64,000 nt of DNA. Source: Afifellaceae bacterium. Its GTDB lineage: Bacteria; Pseudomonadota; Alphaproteobacteria; Rhizobiales; Afifellaceae. This document shows positions 34,869 to 42,787 of the stretch, piece after piece. Within the stretch, counting starts at the first letter, position 1. Each line of letters starts with the position of its first letter. Location of the stretch: the NCBI GenBank assembly GCA_028281235.1, contig JANQKG010000004.1, positions 1-64,000 of the forward strand. Reading direction: 5' to 3'. A program made the position numbers and the translations under genes. The notes under the pieces were generated by a model. It made no database searches, was not told the origin of the DNA, and worked only from the letters and a program-made list of their open reading frames with translations.

Positions 34869-35801
34869 TCATGGTTGGAAGAGTGTTTTGTCGCGGACGA
34901 TTGCGTTGAGGATCACGAGGATGCGTCTTGCGACGGCGATCAGTGCGAGCTTTGGCGGCTTTGCGGCGTTGATAAGGGCACGGTAGATGGCAGCGAGCCT
35001 GCTGTTGGAGCGGGCGGCTGCGACGGCGGCCATGTAAAGAGCATCGCGCACGCGCTTACGGCCGCCGCGAATGCTTCGCTTGCCACGGAACATGCCGCTG
35101 TCGGCGTTGATCGGCGCGAGGCCGGCAAGGGCAGCGATGGCCTTGGAGGAGCGCATCCCCAGTTCCGGCAGGAGCGCCAGGAGCGTGGCGGCGGCCACCG
35201 GGCCGATGCCGGGCACGGAGCGCAGTCGCCGTTCCGCTTGCTTGAGGCTGGCGCTGGCACAGATGAGCTGGCGGATGGTGCGATCCAGGTCGGCGATGGC
35301 GTGGTTGAGCCAAGCCAAGTGGCGGTCGATGTCGTCGGCCATCGCCTGGTCGCAGCAGGCGGTGCGGCGGGTCCGCTCCTGCTTGCGCATGGCCACGAGC
35401 TGATCGCGCCGACGCGACAGGCTGGCGAGCTTCTCGCGCGCCGGATCGGTCGCTGCCTGGGGTTGCGCCGGCAGGCTCTGCGCCATGGCGGCGAGCATGC
35501 GCGCATCGATCCGGTCGGTCTTTGCCAGGAAGCCGGCGGCCCTGGCGAAGTCGCGCGCCCGCGCGGGATTGACCCGCGCAAAGGCCAGTCCGGCCGCCTC
35601 CAGGGCGCGACGCAGCGCCAGGTCGTAGGCACCGGTCGCCTCAAACAGGACGAACACGCCAGCCGCCGCGAAGCGGGCCGCCAGCGATGCCGCCGCCTGG
35701 GGGGCGTTGCTCACCCGCTCGGGGCGTCCCACCGCCCCGTCGAAAATGTCGAGATGATGCTTGGAGATATCGATCCCGACGACACCAGGGTTTATGATCA
35801 T
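34869..35801 (-). CDS. IS110-family transposase/recombinase (DEDD and serine)
   Basis: A 310-residue recombinase. The N-terminal RuvC-like domain supplies Asp11 (GIDISKHHLDIF), Glu54 (LFEATGAYDLAL), Asp96 and Asp99 (KTDRIDARMLA). A coiled-coil region spans about residues 120-190. The C-terminal Tnp20 domain has SVPGIGPVAAATLLALLPELG and the candidate catalytic Ser235 in APINADSGMFRGKRSIRGGRKRVRDAL. No frameshift or stop interrupts it, so it could be active. IS110 enzymes recombine DNA under the guidance of a bridge RNA made by the element. Confidence 0.95.
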   Translation of the reverse strand: MIINPGVVGIDISKHHLDIFDGAVGRPERVSNAPQAAASLAARFAAAGVFVLFEATGAYDLALRRALEAAGLAFARVNPARARDFARAAGFLAKTDRIDARMLAAMAQSLPAQPQAATDPAREKLASLSRRRDQLVAMRKQERTRRTACCDQAMADDIDRHLAWLNHAIADLDRTIRQLICASASLKQAERRLRSVPGIGPVAAATLLALLPELGMRSSKAIAALAGLAPINADSGMFRGKRSIRGGRKRVRDALYMAAVAAARSNSRLAAIYRALINAAKPPKLALIAVARRILVILNAIVRDKTLFQP

Positions 35802-35802
35802 T

Positions 35803-35940
35803 GTGCCTGTCCCTGTGGTGCGAGGTCCGTTGAGCCGGCCTCGTTCAACTGTTCAGGTGGAACCAAAGCGGGCGGGGACCAAGCCGGTCTACGGTCTAAA
35901 GCACCAGGGACCCAACGGCCTTCCGCCCGCACCACAATCC
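35803..35940 (-). ncRNA. Candidate IS110 bridge RNA with readable target and donor guides
   Basis: Read on the minus strand in front of the transposase. A target-binding loop is closed by an 8-bp stem, GCGGGCGG (35930-35923) with CCGCCCGC (35875-35868). Inside it are UGGGUCCC (35914-35907), same sense as the left target plus core, a small hairpin GGU...ACC, and AGACCGG (35890-35884), complementary to core plus right target. A second, donor-binding loop follows. It has ACAGUUG (35852-35846), identical to the element's 3' end, then hairpin CGAGGCCG...CGG-A-CCUCG, then CACAGG (35817-35812), complementary to core plus the element's 5' end. The order target loop then donor loop matches known IS110 bridge RNAs. 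Exact RNA ends are not known. Confidence 0.82.
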
Positions 35941-35957
35941 CACATCGCCAACACACA

Positions 35958-36139
35958 GGGACCCATGAACACTCACGCCGCTTCAGGGCTATGGGTCCCG
36001 CATAAGCGCTGAAGCGCTTTGCGGGATGACAAAAGGAGAGGGTGTGCGAGAGAGCCCCCGCATTCCGCTGACGCTTCATGCGGGCTACGACCAATCGCAT
36101 GGTCGCGTAGCCTGGATGAAGCGAAGCGCAATCCAGGGA
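35958..36139. repeat. Right half of the interrupted repeat plus further palindromic units
   Basis: 35958-35972 is the remainder of the repeat split by the insertion sequence. 35989-36032 is another unit (ATGGGTCCCGCATAAGCGC to GCGGGATGAC). Two units of the CCCGCATTCCG...TGCGGGCTACGA and CCTGGATGAAGCG...GCGCAATCCAGG type follow at 36056-36090 and 36105-36139. No gene is seen between the insertion sequence and the tRNA. Confidence 0.8.
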
Positions 36140-36211
36140 CGCCGTCACCATATACCTGAGACGGCGGCTTGTGGCTTCGCCGCGCTCCACCTATAAGGCC
36201 CCCGCGCTGTC

Positions 36212-36287
36212 GCGCCCATCGTCTAGTGGTCTAGGACGCCGCCCTTTCACGGCGGAAACAGGGGTTCGAGTCCCCTTGGGCGTACCA
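36212..36287 (+). tRNA. tRNA-Glu (anticodon TTC)
   Basis: A 76-base cloverleaf. Acceptor GCGCCCA pairs with TGGGCGT, the anticodon arm is CCGCC-CTTTCAC-GGCGG (anticodon TTC) and the T arm is GGGG-TTCGAGT-CCCC. The 3' CCA is encoded at 36285-36287. A small hairpin ATCGGG-CCGA-CCCGAT follows at 36295-36310 and may help 3' end formation, though no T-run is present. Confidence 0.97.
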
Positions 36288-36411
36288 GCGCGCGATCGGG
36301 CCGACCCGATTGCGATCAGGCCGTTAAGGAGACGGCAAAGCATTGCCACCAAGCGGCCTCGCCTCCTCATTCCTCAAGCCCTTGTCGATTTTGCCAAGCC
36401 TGGAGATGCCG

Positions 36412-36993
36412 ATGGGATTGCAGCAGCTGCAAGGAGGCGCATGGCTCAATCCGCCGCCGCAATGGTCATTTGAAGGCGACCAACTGGCGCTCAAAACCGG
36501 CGACAAGACCGACTTCTGGCAAGAGACCCATTACGGCTTTCACCGCGATGACGGGCATTTCTGGCATGTGCCCGTTGATGGCGACTTCACCGCCACGCTC
36601 CGCTTCGAGGGCGAATATGAAAGTCTCTACGACCAGGCCGGGCTGATGCTTCGGGTCGATGCCAAAAACTGGGTCAAACTTGGAATCGAGCACGCCGACG
36701 GGATGACGAATTTCAGCATCGTTGTCACCCGCGGACGATCGGACTGGTCGGTTGTCGCGCAGCCGCAAATCTCAGGGCCGCAGGCGGTGCGGCTGACCCG
36801 CATCGGCAACGCGATCATCGCGCATTACAAGACGCCGTCAGGGGCCTGGCAGCTCATGCGGCTGGCGGATTTCACCGACACCAGGGCGGCGCAGGTCGGC
36901 CCCATGGCGTGCTCGCCTGAGCGCGCGGGCTTCCGGGCGCATTTCGACGACTTCCAACTCGGGCCGCCCATGGACAAGCCGCTGCACGGCTAA
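36412..36993 (+). CDS. DUF1349 (concanavalin A-like) protein
   Basis: A 193-residue cytoplasmic beta-sandwich protein. The DUF1349 pattern is DGHFWHVPVDGDFTATLRFEGEYESLYDQAGLMLRVDAKNWVKLGIEHADGMTNFSIVVTRGRSDWSV. The C-terminal part AGFRAHFDDFQLGPP also matches. Homologues resemble the yeast regulation-of-enolase protein and carbohydrate-binding lectin folds, with no settled function. ATG at 36412 has GGAG six bases upstream. Alternative starts at 36406 (ATG) and 36343 (TTG) exist. Confidence 0.85.
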   Translation: MGLQQLQGGAWLNPPPQWSFEGDQLALKTGDKTDFWQETHYGFHRDDGHFWHVPVDGDFTATLRFEGEYESLYDQAGLMLRVDAKNWVKLGIEHADGMTNFSIVVTRGRSDWSVVAQPQISGPQAVRLTRIGNAIIAHYKTPSGAWQLMRLADFTDTRAAQVGPMACSPERAGFRAHFDDFQLGPPMDKPLHG

Positions 36994-37020
36994 GCCAAGC
37001 CGTCGGCTCCGACCACGCCA

Positions 37021-39633
37021 TCACCACGACAGCGGGTCGGACATGATCTCCACGATAAAGGGCTTGTCGGAGGCGAGGCCTGCGCGCAGCGCTTCGCTCA
37101 ACCTGTCGGCATCGTCTACTCGCACCCCGTCGCCGCCGCACAGCTTGGCGAATTCGGCGAAGCCCGGATTGGTCAGCGCGGTCTGCCAGACCTGCCATTC
37201 GCCGTCGCGCTGCTCCTTGGAGATCTTTGCCAGCTCCTTGTTGTGCAGGAGCACCAGCGTGATGTTCATCCCGTATTTCACCGCCGTGGTGAACTCTGCG
37301 AGGTATTGGCCGAAGCCGCCATCGCCGGCGATTGCGATGACCTTCCGGGTGTCGCCGACGGCCGCCCAGGCACCCATGGCGGCGGGAAAGCCGAAGCCGA
37401 TGGATCCGAGGTAGCCCGACATCAGCACCGACTGCGCGCCGCTGCATTCGAAATAGCGGCCGAAGGAATAGGTGTTGTTGCCAACATCGACGGCGATCAC
37501 CGCGTCCTTCGGCATGACCTCGCTCAGCGCGGCGAAAATCTGCGGCGCATTGATCGCCGCTTCGCCCTTGGCCATGCGCGCCGCCTTTTCCTTGCGCCAG
37601 GCGGCCCACAGCCCCGCCAGCTTTTCGCGCTGGTCGCTGCAGGCGATATCGGCGCCGAGGCGCTCCGCCATTCGCCGAGCCGTGAGGCCGACATCGCCCC
37701 ACACCGCTTCGCTGACGGGATGGAACTTGCCGAGCGCCATGCGGTCGAAGTCCACCTGGATGATTGGTTTGTTGGAGGCAATGCCGGTGTGATTGGAGAA
37801 GGATGCACCGAAGACGATGAGAAGATCGCTGTCGTTCATCAGCGTTGAGGCGACCGGTGTGCCGCTGCGGCCGAGCACACCGCCCCCTAAGGGATGGTCG
37901 TCGCCGATCTGGCCCTTGCCCTTGAAGGTGGTGATCACCGGCGCGTTGAGCTTCTCTGCCAGCGCGATCACGTCCGCCATGCCGTCGCGCGCGCCGTAGC
38001 CGACGATGATCAGCGGCCGCTTGGCGCGGGCGATGCGGTAGATTGCAAAGTTCAAAGGTCCGTCGGGCGGCGCGATTTCGGTTGCGCCCAGTCGTCCAAG
38101 CGGCCGGCTCGGCCCGCTGGAGCCGGCGTCGAGCACTTGCACCTCGTCGGGAAAGATCAGATGGGCGACATCGCGCTGGACGATGGCGTTCTTGGCGGCG
38201 AGCGTCGCGAGCTCCGCAGGATCGGAATCGTGCAGCACCGTCTGGCTGAAGGCGGCGACCGCCTCAAAGGCGGAGGCGAGATCGATCTCCTGGAACGCGC
38301 CGGGCCCGAGCACCTGCGTATTGACCTGCCCGGTCAGCGCGATGACCGGGGCGCGGTCCATCTTGGCATCCCAAAGGCCGGTCAGGAGATTGGTCGCGCC
38401 CGGGCCGGCGATGGCGAGGCAGGCGGCCGGCTTTCCGGTTGCCTTGGCGTAGCCGGACGCGGCGAAGGCGGCGGCCCCTTCGTGGCGGATGCCGAAATAG
38501 CGCATCGCGCCCTTCTTTTCCTGGACGCGGATCGCTTCGGCCAGGCCGAGATTGGAATGGCCGACCATGCCGAACACGGTATCGACACCCCACTCCACCA
38601 ATGTCTCGGCGATGACGTGGCTGACCGACCAGGGGCTGTGCTTCGGCTTCGGTGCGAGAAGCTCAATCTGGCCGTCCTGCTCGCGCACCTTGATCGGCTC
38701 GGCGCGATCGTCGTTGCCGATGCCGCGGCCAGTCTTCAGATCGAACTTGTAGCCGTGCCACGGGCATTGCAGCGCCCCGTCGCAGGCCTGGCCTTCGTGC
38801 AGCGGTCCGCCCTGGTGCGGGCATCTGGCGTTGAGCGCGAAGATGCCGTCGGCCGTGCGCACGATCGCCGCTTGCGTCTCGCCGACTGTGGCCGCGTGCA
38901 CCTCGCCTTCGGCGAGCGCGCCGGCGGGCATGACTGCAATCCACTGCTCCTCGCCGGCGTCGACCGCCTTGCTTGCAGCGGAGATCGTAAGCGCCTCATC
39001 GTCGCGGAAGGCGGCATACCAATGCGAGCCGTCGCAGAAGGGCTTGTTGCGCGAGTGACCGCACCGGCAGAGCGCGTAATGCTCGTTGCTCGCGCCTTCG
39101 CCCTTCTCCACGTCCTGAAGCGCGATGTGACCGCGCACGAAATACGGCCCGTCGCGGGAGATGTGTATTTCCGCGTCGCCGAAATAGTCGGTCTCCACCT
39201 TGCCGTCGACGGCATAGGCCAGCGCGCCGGAGGGGCATTTTCTGATGATGCCGATGATTTCCTCAGCCGTCGCAGCATCGGGGTCGATCCACGGTTCGGT
39301 GCCGGAACGCCAGACCTTTGGCAGGCCAGACGTGCAGAACCCGGCATGGGAGCACACACTGCGATTATCGAGCACGGTGATCGAGCGCCCCTCGTAGCGG
39401 TCGAGCTTATCCGGCAGATGTTCGTCCGATTTGGCGCCGGTGAACCCGATCGCTTTATGCGTGCCGTCGCAGAACGGCTTGGTCTTCGATGCGCCGCAGC
39501 GGCACAGATACATCGTCTCGCGAACCTTGACCGGCTCGCCGCGCGAATTCGTGAAAGTCCGGACGCCGGTGACCTTGAGAGGGCCGTCGTCCTCAAGGGC
39601 AATGGCTGGCGTCTCGCTTTCTGCGTCAGACAT
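37021..39633 (-). CDS. CDGSH / 4Fe-4S / CDGSH / Rieske / thiamine-diphosphate enzyme fusion
   Basis: An 870-residue multidomain protein. Residues 42-60: CDGSH iron-sulfur domain (Cys44, Cys46, Cys55, His59). Residues 90-140: divergent 4Fe-4S domain (Cys94, Cys100, Cys133). Residues 187-205: second CDGSH domain (Cys189, Cys191, Cys200, His204). Residues 230-330: Rieske domain (Cys271-Pro-His273, Cys290-Pro-Trp-His293). Residues 335-870: a complete thiamine-diphosphate enzyme like acetolactate synthase or pyruvate oxidase, with catalytic Glu385 in RHEGAAAFAASGYAKATG and the cofactor motif GDGG...N (770-798). The substrate is unknown. The array suggests electron transfer from a 2-oxoacid decarboxylation, or redox control; that is inference. 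No signal peptide. Confidence 0.9.
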   Translation of the reverse strand: MSDAESETPAIALEDDGPLKVTGVRTFTNSRGEPVKVRETMYLCRCGASKTKPFCDGTHKAIGFTGAKSDEHLPDKLDRYEGRSITVLDNRSVCSHAGFCTSGLPKVWRSGTEPWIDPDAATAEEIIGIIRKCPSGALAYAVDGKVETDYFGDAEIHISRDGPYFVRGHIALQDVEKGEGASNEHYALCRCGHSRNKPFCDGSHWYAAFRDDEALTISAASKAVDAGEEQWIAVMPAGALAEGEVHAATVGETQAAIVRTADGIFALNARCPHQGGPLHEGQACDGALQCPWHGYKFDLKTGRGIGNDDRAEPIKVREQDGQIELLAPKPKHSPWSVSHVIAETLVEWGVDTVFGMVGHSNLGLAEAIRVQEKKGAMRYFGIRHEGAAAFAASGYAKATGKPAACLAIAGPGATNLLTGLWDAKMDRAPVIALTGQVNTQVLGPGAFQEIDLASAFEAVAAFSQTVLHDSDPAELATLAAKNAIVQRDVAHLIFPDEVQVLDAGSSGPSRPLGRLGATEIAPPDGPLNFAIYRIARAKRPLIIVGYGARDGMADVIALAEKLNAPVITTFKGKGQIGDDHPLGGGVLGRSGTPVASTLMNDSDLLIVFGASFSNHTGIASNKPIIQVDFDRMALGKFHPVSEAVWGDVGLTARRMAERLGADIACSDQREKLAGLWAAWRKEKAARMAKGEAAINAPQIFAALSEVMPKDAVIAVDVGNNTYSFGRYFECSGAQSVLMSGYLGSIGFGFPAAMGAWAAVGDTRKVIAIAGDGGFGQYLAEFTTAVKYGMNITLVLLHNKELAKISKEQRDGEWQVWQTALTNPGFAEFAKLCGGDGVRVDDADRLSEALRAGLASDKPFIVEIMSDPLSW

Positions 39634-39644
39634 GGTCGGACCTC

Positions 39645-40292
39645 CTACTCAACCCGCACGATGGTGGCTGTGCCAAGCGGCTTCAACCCGTCACGATCGA
39701 AGAAGAAAGGCGAAAGCAGGAGCCGCGTCGATTCACGTGGCTGTGTTTCGTCGTTGTCGGCCGTCCAGGTCGTGCCGCTGTCGGTGCCGGCGTCCCACGG
39801 CCACAGGATCACCTCCACACGATCCACCCATGCGCCGTCGGAGTGGAGCGGCACAGAGGCGGCGCCGGTGAACCAATCGGGGCTCGGCGCGAGCATGGTG
39901 GCAAACGAGACGAGGCTGTGCTCTTCGCTGACGGTGAAGGTGGCGGTCATGGCGCCGGGGACGGCGATGCCTTCCGCTTCAAATATCGCGTCGAGCCGGC
40001 CGCGGTCCTTGGCGTCCTCCATCTCGGCAAGAAGAATGTCGATGCGCCCGCGCTCCGCCAGCGATTGGAGGCCGCTTGAAGCGGTTCGGCCGTCGGCGAA
40101 GAGCGTGTAGCGGCTGTTATGCGTCGCGCCACGCATGCGGCTCAGATGCGCGCCCGGCCAGAACTCAAACGGATGCGTCTCCTCCGACCAGGTCGCATCG
40201 ATGTCGAGGCGGTATTTGGCGGTCTCCTGTGCGGCTGCCGGCGCGGCAAGCGCCAGTGCGGCGGCGAGCAAGGCAATGGTTCGGATGGACAT
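39645..40292 (-). CDS. Exported spondin-domain protein
   Basis: A 215-residue periplasmic protein with signal peptide MSIRTIALLAAALALAAPAAA and one spondin-N-like domain. The domain includes YRLDIDATWSEETHPFEFWPGAHLSRMRGATHNSRY, FTVSEEHSLVSFATMLAPSPDWFTGA and WDAGTDSGTTWTADNDETQP. A very good ribosome-binding site (AGGAGG) precedes the ATG at 40292. It lies 11 bases upstream of the iron-sulfur fusion gene on the same strand, so the two are probably one operon. Function unknown in bacteria. Confidence 0.85.
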   Translation of the reverse strand: MSIRTIALLAAALALAAPAAAQETAKYRLDIDATWSEETHPFEFWPGAHLSRMRGATHNSRYTLFADGRTASSGLQSLAERGRIDILLAEMEDAKDRGRLDAIFEAEGIAVPGAMTATFTVSEEHSLVSFATMLAPSPDWFTGAASVPLHSDGAWVDRVEVILWPWDAGTDSGTTWTADNDETQPRESTRLLLSPFFFDRDGLKPLGTATIVRVE

Positions 40293-40532
40293 GGCGACTC
40301 CTCCTATCGGGCGCCTTACGCTTCTGACCGGCGCCCGCGATGTGTTGGCGCTTCTATCAAGGTGGGGCGGCCGGCCGAAGTCACGCTCGCTCACCGGCGA
40401 TCACGCTTCGCCGCAATCCGCTCGGGCGCAGAAGCACGCAAGCGGCGGCAACTGGCCCCGTCTTTGAGCCAGATCACGACGTGCGGGCCCGAAGAGGTGT
40501 CGGGTGACGGCCACGCCATAGAGGAGAGGACG

Positions 40533-40967
40533 ATGCTTTTCCCACACGCCAACATCATCGCCGCCGTTCTGATCCTGATCGTCGGCTTTGGTTTTCATTT
40601 CGTCGGTCAGCTTGTCTCGGTCGTGAGCTGGGACACGGCGCTGCGGCTCGGGCTGCAGGACAAGGTCGCACCGCCGGACTACTACCCTTATGAGCACGGG
40701 ACGGCCGTGGCCGATGTTCTGATCGGCTGGATCTATCCAATCGCGGCGATCGGGCTGCTTCTTGATGCCGAATGGGCCTACAAGCTGGCTTGGATTCCCG
40801 GTGTGATATTGGCCTATCACGGCGTGAGTTCGTGGTTCTGGGAGGCTGATCGCAGGGCTGCCGGGCACCAGTTGCAGTCCGACGCTTTTCGGGTGATCTG
40901 GTGCGGCGCAAATTTCCTGAGCGGCCTGATCGCCATTCTGGTGGCCTGGACCGGCCCGACGACCTGA
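40533..40967 (+). CDS. Four-helix membrane protein, hypothetical
   Basis: A 144-residue integral membrane protein with about four helices (residues 7-27, 59-77, 82-98 and 118-138) and no recognised family. GAGGAGAGGA lies directly upstream of the ATG at 40533. A conserved-looking PPDYYPYEHGTAVADVLIGW segment lies between helices 1 and 2. Followed 15 bases later by a methyltransferase gene. Confidence 0.7.
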   Translation: MLFPHANIIAAVLILIVGFGFHFVGQLVSVVSWDTALRLGLQDKVAPPDYYPYEHGTAVADVLIGWIYPIAAIGLLLDAEWAYKLAWIPGVILAYHGVSSWFWEADRRAAGHQLQSDAFRVIWCGANFLSGLIAILVAWTGPTT

Positions 40968-40982
40968 TATGTGAAGGCGGCA

Positions 40983-41609
40983 ATGACGCAAGACAGCCGG
41001 TTCTGGGACAAGATTGCTGAGCGCTACGCCAAGCAGCCCGTCGCCGACGAAGCCGCCTACCAGACAAAGCTGGAGGTCACGCGCGGCTATCTCAGACCGG
41101 ACATGGAGGTGCTGGAGTTCGGCTGCGGGACGGGATCGACAGCAATCGCGCACGCGCCTCATGTGAAGCATATCCTGGCGACCGACATCTCATCGAAGAT
41201 GCTGGAGATCGCTCAGCGCAAGGCCGACGAAGCAGAGGTTGCCAACGTCACGTTTCAGCAGACGGGGATCGATGAATTCAGTGTCGCCGATGAGACTTTC
41301 GATGTGGTGATGGGCATGAGCATCCTGCACCTGGTGAGAAGCCGCGACGCGGTGATCGCCAAGGTTCACCGGATGCTCAAGCCGGGCGGCTTGTTCATCT
41401 CCAGCACCACCTGTGTCGGCGGCCTGTTGAGGCTTCTGGCTCTGATCACGCCGATCACGCAGCGCTTCGGCCTTCTGCCGCTGATCCGCAGCTTCACCGT
41501 CAAGCGGCTTGAAGACAGTCTCATCAAGGCCGGCTTCACGATCGATTACAGATGGCAGCCGGCCAAAGGCAAAGCCGTCTTCATCGTGGCGAAGAAGGCT
41601 GGTGGTTAG
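40983..41609 (+). CDS. Class I SAM-dependent methyltransferase
   Basis: A 208-residue methyltransferase (Methyltransf_11/UbiE-like). SAM-binding motif I is MEVLEFGCGTGSTAIAHAPHV, the acidic residue after beta-2 is in ILATDISSKMLEIAQRKA and motif post-I has FDVVMGMSILHLV. The C-terminal half (ITPITQRFGLLPLIRSFTVKRLEDSLIKAGF) is more hydrophobic, suggesting a lipid-like or membrane-linked substrate. ATG at 40983 has GAAGGCGG upstream; a GTG 12 bases earlier is possible. Confidence 0.88.
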   Translation: MTQDSRFWDKIAERYAKQPVADEAAYQTKLEVTRGYLRPDMEVLEFGCGTGSTAIAHAPHVKHILATDISSKMLEIAQRKADEAEVANVTFQQTGIDEFSVADETFDVVMGMSILHLVRSRDAVIAKVHRMLKPGGLFISSTTCVGGLLRLLALITPITQRFGLLPLIRSFTVKRLEDSLIKAGFTIDYRWQPAKGKAVFIVAKKAGG

Positions 41610-41637
41610 CTAGCGCCAAGGCCGGCGGCTGACGGTG

Positions 41638-41671
41638 CCCCGGATTACGCTCCGCTCCATCCGGGCTACGC
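41638..41671. repeat. CCCGGATTACGC...ATCCGGGCTACG palindromic repeat
   Basis: A single unit in the gap between the methyltransferase and the convergent dehydrogenase. It matches the unit at 32206-32240 and may serve as a bidirectional transcript end, though no T-run is present. Confidence 0.8.
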
Positions 41672-41706
41672 GAACGCCGTCAAACCGCAGGGGGCGTGCG
41701 GGATGA

Positions 41707-42603
41707 TCAACGTCGGAGCTTGGCGCCGACGATCTCCTCAAGCACCTGGGTGGTCGCCCAGTTGTCGCCATCGGGATATCTGGTCTTGCCGGCCTCAAAG
41801 AGCTGCATCGCCGTGCTGGCGGTGAAGAGCGGGACACCCAGATCGCGCGCCAAGTCGAGCGTGATCGTCAGGTCCTTGTGCATCGTGTTTATGTGGCTGC
41901 CGGTGCGGGAGAACTTGCCGTCGATGATGTTGGCAAGCGCGGTGTTGACCACACCGCAGCCGGCGCCTGAGGTGCTGAACACATCGTAGAGCGCCTGCGG
42001 GGAGACGTCGGCCTTGGCGGCGAGCACCGTCGCCTCGAAGGTGGCGGAGAATATCGCGCCGATCAGCGATTGAAGGCAGGCCTTCATGGTCTGGCCCTCA
42101 CCAAACGTATCGCCGACGCGATGGATGGTGCTGCCGACGGCCTCCATGGCCGGCCGGCCCGCCTCCATCGCCTCGTCGGTGCCGGCGGCCATCAAGGTCA
42201 GGGTCCCGCCTTGCGCGCCAACGAAGCCGCCGGTGACGGGCGCATCGATCAGGTGCAGGCCGCTGCCCTCCAGAGTGGCCGCAATCTCGCGCGCCTCAAC
42301 GGTCTTGATCGTCGCGGTGAGAAGGATCACGCCGCCCGGCGCCATCGTCGCGCGCAGGCCCTCCTCATCGTCGTCGCCGAGGATGACTGATTTCGCCTGC
42401 GCGCCGTTCATCACCATGACGAAGACGAACGTGGCGTTTGCGCCGACCTCCGCCGCCGATATGGCGGGCCGACCACCCAGTTCCGTGAAGGCGACCATGC
42501 GGGCTTCGCTCAGATCAAGACCGATTGTGTCGAACCCCGCGGCGATCAGGTTCTTGGCGAGGCCGGACCCCATGTCGCCCAGTCCAATGACGCCTGCTTT
42601 CAT
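41707..42603 (-). CDS. NAD-dependent beta-hydroxyacid dehydrogenase (3-hydroxyisobutyrate dehydrogenase family)
   Basis: A 298-residue enzyme with N-terminal Rossmann motif VIGLGDMGSGLAKNLIAAGF. The substrate-binding motif is LIDAPVTGGFVGAQGGTLTLMAAG and the catalytic lysine region is MKACLQSLIGAIFSATFEATVLA. HINTMHKDLTITLDLARDLGVPLF is typical of the L-threonate/3-hydroxyisobutyrate branch. GGAG precedes the ATG. It lies next to carbohydrate genes, so an aldonate substrate such as threonate is plausible but unproven. Confidence 0.9.
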   Translation of the reverse strand: MKAGVIGLGDMGSGLAKNLIAAGFDTIGLDLSEARMVAFTELGGRPAISAAEVGANATFVFVMVMNGAQAKSVILGDDDEEGLRATMAPGGVILLTATIKTVEAREIAATLEGSGLHLIDAPVTGGFVGAQGGTLTLMAAGTDEAMEAGRPAMEAVGSTIHRVGDTFGEGQTMKACLQSLIGAIFSATFEATVLAAKADVSPQALYDVFSTSGAGCGVVNTALANIIDGKFSRTGSHINTMHKDLTITLDLARDLGVPLFTASTAMQLFEAGKTRYPDGDNWATTQVLEEIVGAKLRR

Positions 42604-42736
42604 TTTGATGTCTCCTGCCGGTGAGGCGCGGCCCGCGCCGGTCTGGTGGGTAGGCGGGCGCTGCGCCGATGGCAAGCCGGAGAGGGAGGCCAGGTCGCCG
42701 CGTGTGCGAGAGCCTACGGGTTCCATCTCTTGTTTG

Positions 42737-42787
42737 GAGCATGATCTTATCCGAAAACCGGTGCCCGCTTTTAGGGATCATGCTCTA
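42737..42787. repeat. GAGCATGATC palindromic repeat, copy 1
   Basis: A near-palindrome of about 50 bases (GAGCATGATC ... AAAACCGG ... GATCATGCTC) of a type abundant in Rhizobiales genomes. Its right end (GCTCTAG) overlaps the stop codon (CTA, read as TAG) of the aldo/keto reductase gene. Other copies lie at 45195, 50487 and 60713. Confidence 0.9.

Larger units (their letters stand above)
34853..35957 (-). mobile_element. IS110-family insertion sequence, complete
   Basis: An 1105-base element with a 310-residue IS110-type recombinase. There is a 156-base non-coding 5' region and only 16 bases after the stop codon, the layout of the IS110 subgroup. It has no terminal inverted repeats. The flanks share a two-base GG (34851-34852 and 35958-35959), consistent with exchange at a two-base core. 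It sits inside a dispersed palindromic repeat. The element boundaries come from comparison with intact repeat copies in this same window. Confidence 0.93.

Noticed and set aside
34291..34872. Long N-terminal extension of the sirtuin frame
   Set aside because: It is antisense to glyoxalase I, and the sirtuin core begins normally just after 34290.
37894..40110. Open frame of 738 codons on the plus strand opposite the Fe-S fusion gene
   Set aside because: It is antisense to a gene with complete domain signatures, and its composition (rich in R, A, D, G and H) is that of a GC-driven shadow frame. No start site or family motif supports it.
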